NCBI GenBank assembly: GCA_035293965.1
Contig: DATGLW010000073.1
Location: forward strand, 1-35,287
Length of the DNA stretch: 35,287 nucleotides
Direction: 5' to 3'
Origin: DATGLW01 sp035293965
GTDB taxonomy: Bacteria > Actinomycetota > Acidimicrobiia > Acidimicrobiales > RAAP-2
Part shown: positions 30,676 to 35,287 of the stretch, one piece after another
Numbering within the stretch: position 1 is the stretch's first letter
Layout of the letters: each line of letters opens with the position of its first letter
Translations under genes and position numbers: made by a program
Notes under the pieces: model-generated
What the model saw: only the letters and a program-made list of their open reading frames with translations
Database searches by the model: none
What the model was told of the DNA's origin: nothing

Positions 30676-32103
30676 GTCTACATCGCAGGAGAGTGGCGTG
30701 AGGCATCGTCGGGCCGGCGCTTCGAGTCGCGCAACCCGGCCAACGGCGAGCTGATCGACTCGGTCGCCGACGGCGGGCCCGACGAGGTGAAGGCTGCCAT
30801 CGACGCCGCCGCCGAGGCATTCGCCTCCTGGTCCCAGCTCACGGCGTACCAGCGCTCGGAGCACCTCTACCGGGCCTACGAGCTCATGCTCGAGCGCCAC
30901 GAGGCCCTGGCCAAGCTGATGACCGAGGAGCAGGGCAAGCCGATCCGCATGGCCCGCACCGAAGTCCGCTACGCCGCCGACTTCCTCCTGTGGTACGCGG
31001 AGGAGGCCAAGCGCGTTTACGGCGAGACGATCCCGTCGGCCCGCGCCGACCAGCGATTCCTGGTGCTCCACCAGCCGGTGGGGGTCGTCGGCGCCATCAC
31101 GCCGTGGAACTACCCGATCTCGATGATCACCCGGAAGGTGGGCCCTGCCCTGGCTGCCGGGTGCACCGTGGTCCTCAAGCCGGCCGAGCAGACCCCGCTG
31201 TGCGCCGTGGAGACCTTCCGGGTCTTCCACGAAGCGGGGCTGCCCCCTGGCGTGGTCAACCTGGTCACTGCAGCCGACCCCGTGCCGGTCGGCGAGGCGC
31301 TGCTCGGCGATCCCCGGGTGCGCAAGCTCGCCTTCACCGGCTCGACGGAGGTCGGCAAGCTGCTGGCTGCCGGGGCGGCTCGCCAGATGAAGCGGGTCTC
31401 CCTCGAGCTCGGCGGCCACGCCCCCTTCCTCGTGTTCGAGGACGCCGACCCGGTCCACGCGGCCAAGGGAGCGGCTGCGGTCAAGTTCCTCAACACCGGG
31501 CAGGCCTGCATCTGCCCCAACCGATTCTTCGTCCACCGCGACCTGGCGAAGCCCTTCGTCGACACGATGCGCGAGCGGTTCGCAGCTCTGAAGGCCGGCA
31601 GCGGGCTCGTCGACGGGGTGACCGTCGGCCCGCTGATCGACACCGCGGCCCTCGACAAGATGGAACGGCAGGTGGCTGACGCCCTGGCCAAGGGCGCCTC
31701 CCTCGAGCTCGGTGGCGAGCGGCTCACGGCCGACGGGCTCGATGCCGGGTGCTTCTTCGCCCCCACGCTGCTCACGGGCGTGACCCCCGAGATGGAGATC
31801 TACCGCGAGGAGACCTTCGGCCCGATCGCCCCGGTGATCGTCTTCGACGACGAGGACCAGGCCATCGCCATGGCCAACGACACGGAGTACGGGCTGGCGT
31901 CCTACATCTACACCCGCGACCTCGGGCGCGCGTTCCGGGTGATGGAGCGCCTCCGCTTCGGAATCGTCGGCGTCAACGACATCAACCCGACCTCGGCCGC
32001 TGCCCCCTTCGGGGGGGTGAAGGAGAGCGGCCTCGGCCGGGAGGGCGGGCGCGAGGGCATCACCGAGTACCTCGACACGAAGCTCGTCGGCATCGCCGTC
32101 TGA
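30673..32103 (+). CDS. Succinate-semialdehyde dehydrogenase-type aldehyde dehydrogenase
   Basis: NAD(P)-dependent aldehyde dehydrogenase of the GabD/SSADH group, 476 residues. Landmarks: IAGEWREASSGRRFESRNPA at the N terminus, VGVVGAITPWNYPISMITRK in the cofactor domain, FTGSTEVGKLLA in the Rossmann turn, general base E245 in SLELGGHAPFLVF, nucleophile C279 in NTGQACICPNRFFV (spacing 34), and FGGVKESGLGREGGREGITE near the end. Substrate could be succinate semialdehyde (GABA or 4-hydroxybutyrate catabolism), glutarate semialdehyde or glycolaldehyde; the GQACICPNR motif favours the SSADH branch. Directly downstream of glgP but apparently separately promoted. It differs clearly from the aldehyde dehydrogenase at 22013. 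Confidence 0.9.
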   Translation: MVYIAGEWREASSGRRFESRNPANGELIDSVADGGPDEVKAAIDAAAEAFASWSQLTAYQRSEHLYRAYELMLERHEALAKLMTEEQGKPIRMARTEVRYAADFLLWYAEEAKRVYGETIPSARADQRFLVLHQPVGVVGAITPWNYPISMITRKVGPALAAGCTVVLKPAEQTPLCAVETFRVFHEAGLPPGVVNLVTAADPVPVGEALLGDPRVRKLAFTGSTEVGKLLAAGAARQMKRVSLELGGHAPFLVFEDADPVHAAKGAAAVKFLNTGQACICPNRFFVHRDLAKPFVDTMRERFAALKAGSGLVDGVTVGPLIDTAALDKMERQVADALAKGASLELGGERLTADGLDAGCFFAPTLLTGVTPEMEIYREETFGPIAPVIVFDDEDQAIAMANDTEYGLASYIYTRDLGRAFRVMERLRFGIVGVNDINPTSAAAPFGGVKESGLGREGGREGITEYLDTKLVGIAV

Positions 32104-32261
32104 GGCGTTCGTCTCGGCAGCCGGTCACGTCTCCACCGCTGTGAGCGCGAGGGGGCGGCTCTGTGACGGGCAGGACTCCTCGGGACGCATGGCCCCAGCA
32201 GTGCCGCTGACCCCGACGTCCAGGTGCGGGCATGTCGCGACCATGACCCGTCTCCGACCGG

Positions 32262-33017
32262 TCACGCTCGCCACCACGCTCGCCACCGCGGGCTGCGTCC
32301 TGGCGGTGGAGAGGACGAACGACCGGCTGCGAGGACGCCTGCCATGAGCCGAACGTCGTCGGGGTCGCAGGGAGCAGAGGGCGCCTGCTGGAACACCTCA
32401 GGGAGGTAGTGGTTGTTCACCGACCAACCAGGCATCGTTTCGAGACCGGGATGGGCCTGCTCGTAGCGAGCCATCTTCGCCTCGCGTTGCTCTCTCGTGT
32501 TGATCACACAGTCGAGATGGTAGAAGGGCAGGTCGAGCAGGCGTTTTGGTTCGACGCCCTCGATGTTGGTGTGCAGTCCGCCAGGAAAGCGAAGCGCCCG
32601 AGGGTCGTTGCGCACCAGCCGCACGTGCACGTCGTCGGACCAGGGCTTCTCGTTGATGAAAGAGCCGATGTCCGGGAAGACCCACCGGCGCGGGAGCACG
32701 TACTGGAGCAGGTCCGTGGATTCGACCAGGGCCGGAAGCTCCCTGAGGAGCCCCTGGCTCGGAACCTCGTCGTTGTCGAACCGAAAGATCCAGTTCCCGG
32801 AGCAGAGGCTGTGCAGCCAGGGGAGGTGCTCTTCGATCGAGTTCCGCCACTCTCGCCGCTCGAGAACATCGACCCGGAGCAACCGGAGCCGCTTCGTGGG
32901 CACGCGGGAATCCACGGCACACACCAATTCGTCGGCCACGGGCCGGAAGAGGTCGAAGATGGCGGCGGTGCGCTCGAGAGGCTCCGCGGTGAAGCAACAG
33001 ACGGAGAGGGAGGTCAC
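32262..33017 (-). CDS. Glycosyltransferase family 2-like protein, possibly truncated
   Basis: Predicted cytosolic GT-A fold sugar transferase of 251 residues. The N terminus begins LSVCCFTAEPLERT, followed by the metal/nucleotide site WIFRFDNDEVPS, a DxD-type motif with D81-N-D83, and the acceptor-side segment RFPGGLHTNIEG with LPFYHLDCVINTREQREAKM. Relatives as I remember them are often longer; here the sequence after APCDPDDVRL becomes low-complexity (SSSPPPGRSPRWRAWWRA) and stops, so the C terminus may be lost or frameshifted. The GTG at 33017 has only a weak ribosome site. Composition seems less GC-rich than neighbours. It lies between a dehydrogenase on the opposite strand and the acyl-CoA dehydrogenase pair, with no other sugar genes nearby. 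Acceptor unknown. Confidence 0.75.
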   Translation of the reverse strand: MTSLSVCCFTAEPLERTAAIFDLFRPVADELVCAVDSRVPTKRLRLLRVDVLERREWRNSIEEHLPWLHSLCSGNWIFRFDNDEVPSQGLLRELPALVESTDLLQYVLPRRWVFPDIGSFINEKPWSDDVHVRLVRNDPRALRFPGGLHTNIEGVEPKRLLDLPFYHLDCVINTREQREAKMARYEQAHPGLETMPGWSVNNHYLPEVFQQAPSAPCDPDDVRLMAGVLAAGRSSSPPPGRSPRWRAWWRA

Positions 33018-33065
33018 GGGGGCGCCTGGTCGGGTCGTCGTTACGTGCGGATCCGTCCCCGCCGT

Positions 33066-34310
33066 TCAGCCCCGCAGCAGCTCGTTGAAGGGCACGTCGC
33101 GGTCGAAGGTGGGCTCGCGCGGCAGTCCGAGCGCGCGCTCGCCCACGTTGTTGCGCTGCACCTCGTTCGTCCCCCCCGCGATCGAGGAGCTCCGGCTCGA
33201 GAGGTACTGGTGCGACCACGACGAGGCGCTCGTGTCGCCTTCGTGCCATGCCACGCCATCGGAGCCGGCGAGCTCGAGCCCCAGCTCGGACCGGCGCTGG
33301 GCCAGGTTGGCGCTCGAGAGCTTGAGGGCGCCGCCGTAGCCGTGGTCCATGCGGCCGGCAGCGATCGCGTTCGACACGCGGACCGAAGCCTGGGCGTGCA
33401 CCATCTGGGCCGCGTACATGGCTGCGATCTTGCGCCGGACGCCGGGGTCGTCCTCGAGCCCGCGGCGCCTGGCCAGGGCCACCAGATCGTCGACGCCGGC
33501 GTGGGTTCGCTGGCCGCCGCCGCTGCGGCCCACCCATTCGTGCTCGATCTGCAGGAGCCCTCGGGCGACGCGCCATCCCTCGTTCTCCTCGCCGACCAGG
33601 TTGGCCGCTGGCACCACCACGTCGGTGAGGAACTCCTCGCAGAACTCCGCGCCGCCGTTGATCTGCCTGATGGGCCGGATCTCGATGCCGGGCCAGGAGA
33701 GGTCGATGATGAAGACTGAGATGCCCTTGTGCTTGGGCACGTCCCAGCGGGTCCGCGCCGGGCACATGGCGAAGTCCGAATGCTGTGCGCCGGTGCTCCA
33801 GATCTTCTGGCCGTTCAGGATGTAGGTGTCGCCGTCGCGCGTGGCCCGGGTGAGGAGGCCGGCGAGGTCCGAGCCCCCTGAGGGCTCGGAGAGGAACTGC
33901 AGCCACAGCTCCTCTCCGGCCAGCATCCTGGGCACGTGCTCGGCCTTCTGCTGGTGGTTCCCGAAGGCCAAGAGGGTCGGTCCGAGGATGTTGAGCGACA
34001 CGGCGAACACCTGCGTCGGCATGTCGTAGCCGGCGGACTCCTCGAGGAACACCCGCTCGTGGTCGAGGCTGAGCCCTTGCCCGCCGTACTCGGCCGGGTA
34101 CGTGATGCCCGCGAAGCCACCCTCGAAGAGGGTGCGCTGCAGTTCCCTCGCGTGCGCCACTCGCTCCGGGCGGGGATCGGACCCGTCGGGGTCCTCGTAG
34201 GTGCCGTCGTCGCGCCGGCGCAGTAGCGTCATGTTCTCCTGCAGCCAGGCTCGTGCCCGCAGTCGGTACTCGTGCAGGTCGGCAGGCTCGATGACGACGT
34301 CGTCGCTCAT
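33066..34310 (-). CDS. Acyl-CoA dehydrogenase, probable alpha subunit of a heteromeric pair
   Basis: FAD-dependent acyl-CoA dehydrogenase of 414 residues. The ATG at 34310 overlaps the stop of the upstream gene (ATGA). Landmarks: FEGGFAGITYPAEYGGQGLS, FLSEPSGGSDLAGLLTRATR and YILNGQKIWSTGAQHSDFAM in the N-terminal and beta domains, and SIAGGTNEVQRNNVGERALG at the C terminus. The classical catalytic Glu of IYEGT is replaced (AGGTNEVQ), as in actinobacterial ACADs that form alpha2beta2 complexes with an adjacent partner and use a different base. Overlap with the next dehydrogenase gene supports a heteromer. Such enzymes commonly act on steroid side chains or other bulky acyl-CoAs; this is by analogy only. 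Confidence 0.9.
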   Translation of the reverse strand: MSDDVVIEPADLHEYRLRARAWLQENMTLLRRRDDGTYEDPDGSDPRPERVAHARELQRTLFEGGFAGITYPAEYGGQGLSLDHERVFLEESAGYDMPTQVFAVSLNILGPTLLAFGNHQQKAEHVPRMLAGEELWLQFLSEPSGGSDLAGLLTRATRDGDTYILNGQKIWSTGAQHSDFAMCPARTRWDVPKHKGISVFIIDLSWPGIEIRPIRQINGGAEFCEEFLTDVVVPAANLVGEENEGWRVARGLLQIEHEWVGRSGGGQRTHAGVDDLVALARRRGLEDDPGVRRKIAAMYAAQMVHAQASVRVSNAIAAGRMDHGYGGALKLSSANLAQRRSELGLELAGSDGVAWHEGDTSASSWSHQYLSSRSSSIAGGTNEVQRNNVGERALGLPREPTFDRDVPFNELLRG

Positions 34311-35287
34311 GATGGGCGTGACCCTTCCGTTCCGAGGCCGAGCAGGCCGGCCAAGCGGTCGAGGTGGGCAGCCGGGCTGCCGTAGAGGGCCCGGTTCGAC
34401 TCGATCCTGCGCAGGTACAGATGGAGGTCGTGCTCCCAGGTGTAGCCGATCCCGCCATGCAGCTGCAGGCAGTCGCGGGCGATGAGCGGCGCGTGCTCGC
34501 CGATGTAGGACTTGGCCACGCTGGTCGCCTCGGCCGAGCGGGCGCCGAGCTGGACGGCGGTGACGGCTGCGGCCGCGGTTGCTCTCGACGACTCGAGCCA
34601 CAGGGCCATGTCCGCGAGACGATGCTTGAGGGCCTGGAAGGAACCGATCGGCCGCCCGAAGGCCTTGCGGTCCTTGGCGTACTGGAGGGTCATGGCGAAC
34701 AGCCGGTCAGCCGTCCCCACCGTCTCGGCGCTCTGGAGGGCCACGGCGAGATCGAAGATGGCGTCGACGTCGTCCGCCGCGCGTGCTGCGTCGCCGAGCA
34801 CGGCACTCGCGGGCACCCGGACCCGCTCGAAGCGCACCTCCGCGAAGCGCCGTGCGAGGTCGAGGCTCCGGAGCGGCACCACGGTCACTCCGTCAGCTGC
34901 GGCGGGGACGAGCACGTTCACGAGGCCGCCCTCGCTCCGGGCTGTCACGAGCAGGAGGTTTGCCACGTGGGCATCCTGGACCGGTGCGACGGTCCCGTCG
35001 AGGACGACGGTGCCGGCCTCCACGGTGGCGAGCACGGCGATGGCGTCGTAGGAGCAGCGGTCACCGGCGAGCGCGCAGGCCCAGGTGGCGATCACCTCCC
35101 CCGAGGCGATGGCCGGCAGGTGCTCGGCTCGCTGTTCGGGAGATCCGGCGCGAGCGACGGCCGCCGCCACGAGGTTGGTGGGGAGCACGGGCCCGGGGAA
35201 GACGTGCCGGCCCAGCACCTGGGCGACGAGGGCGAGGTCCTCCACCCCTGCACCCGACACGCTGCCACCCCCGTGCTCCTCGGGCAC
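34307..35287 (-). CDS. Acyl-CoA dehydrogenase, partial (5' end outside the window), probable beta subunit
   Basis: The frame is open to the window edge; the first codons seen (PEEHGGG, matching the N-terminal domain motif found near residue 60-70 in many relatives) show that the true start lies upstream. C-terminal landmarks: AKDRKAFGRPIGSFQALKHR with the FAD/CoA-contacting Arg, and CLQLHGGIGYTWEHDLHLYL, typical of actinobacterial FadE proteins of the two-subunit kind. The FAD-domain part is short and Ala-rich. Its stop overlaps the start of the next gene (ATGA at 34307-34310), so the two are very probably co-translated and assembled together. Substrate unknown. About 326 residues are visible. 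Confidence 0.88.
   Translation of the reverse strand: MPEEHGGGSVSGAGVEDLALVAQVLGRHVFPGPVLPTNLVAAAVARAGSPEQRAEHLPAIASGEVIATWACALAGDRCSYDAIAVLATVEAGTVVLDGTVAPVQDAHVANLLLVTARSEGGLVNVLVPAAADGVTVVPLRSLDLARRFAEVRFERVRVPASAVLGDAARAADDVDAIFDLAVALQSAETVGTADRLFAMTLQYAKDRKAFGRPIGSFQALKHRLADMALWLESSRATAAAAVTAVQLGARSAEATSVAKSYIGEHAPLIARDCLQLHGGIGYTWEHDLHLYLRRIESNRALYGSPAAHLDRLAGLLGLGTEGSRPS

Noticed and set aside
32141..32347. Possible small lipoprotein-like frame with a short hydrophobic stretch (TLATTLATAGCVLA)
   Set aside because: Tempting because of the Ala-Gly-Cys, but it is antisense to the end of the glycosyltransferase gene, lacks a ribosome site and has no support beyond the short stretch.
32398..34458. 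686-codon minus-strand frame spanning glycosyltransferase and acyl-CoA dehydrogenase
   Set aside because: Out of frame with both motif-bearing genes on that strand; a shadow frame.

Overview
The window is GC-rich DNA with mostly GTG/ATG starts, tightly overlapping genes (ATGA, GTGA and TAGTG junctions) and several genes that look leaderless (TANNNT about 6 nt before the start codon). With two luciferase-like (F420-type) monooxygenases, several acyl-CoA dehydrogenases, MaoC hydratases and IclR/TetR regulators, this fits a free-living, aerobic, high-GC actinobacterium. An Acidimicrobiia-type lineage is my guess; no rRNA or other phylogenetic marker is present to prove it. I see no tRNA, rRNA, CRISPR array, transposase, integrase or phage gene.

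Region by region. 1-356: no convincing gene. 357-3811 (minus): a cassette of somewhat lower GC with an IclR regulator, a TauD-type Fe(II)/2-oxoglutarate dioxygenase and an orphan family-5 solute-binding protein. 4430-8161 (plus): a three-subunit molybdenum hydroxylase (FAD, 2Fe-2S and molybdopterin subunits, overlapping genes). 8209-10524 (minus): a large arylsulfatase, divergent from a TetR regulator (10645-11400). 11762-13411 (plus): a second family-5 binding protein clearly paralogous to the first, behind a good sigma70-like promoter with an inverted repeat in its spacer. 13625-15249: a membrane-anchored polysaccharide deacetylase coupled to a degenerate cupin. 15274-16710 (minus): a ferredoxin-reductase-type flavoprotein and a possible 51-residue heptad-repeat peptide. 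16868-17881 (plus): a conserved-looking hypothetical protein and a VOC protein. 17945-19873 (minus): an unusual FtsH-like AAA protease. 20217-23539 (plus): a MaoC protein, then a tyrosine-phosphatase domain that reads without a stop into an aldehyde dehydrogenase. 23704-24369 (minus): nitroreductase. 24722-25579 (plus) and 25700-26611 (minus): two convergent luciferase-like oxidoreductases; the second follows a four-helix membrane protein with a His-rich tail and an ACAD10/11-like acyl-CoA dehydrogenase (minus, to 28498). 28858-32103 (plus): short alpha-glucan phosphorylase and a succinate-semialdehyde-type dehydrogenase. 32262-33017 (minus): a small glycosyltransferase. 33066 to the window end (minus): two overlapping acyl-CoA dehydrogenase genes, the upstream one cut by the window edge.

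Taken together, the left third looks like an uptake-and-attack locus for organosulfur or aromatic compounds (two binding proteins, TauD-type dioxygenase, sulfatase, molybdenum hydroxylase, three local regulators). The right two thirds carry CoA-ester and aldehyde oxidation plus redox enzymes. No complete, named pathway can be assembled from the window alone. The most unusual items are the phosphatase-aldehyde dehydrogenase read-through with a His/Gly/Ser repeat linker, the FtsH-like protease with Glu-Glu in Walker B and almost no extracytoplasmic domain, the heptad-repeat mini-ORF, and the promoter/operator at 11647-11675.
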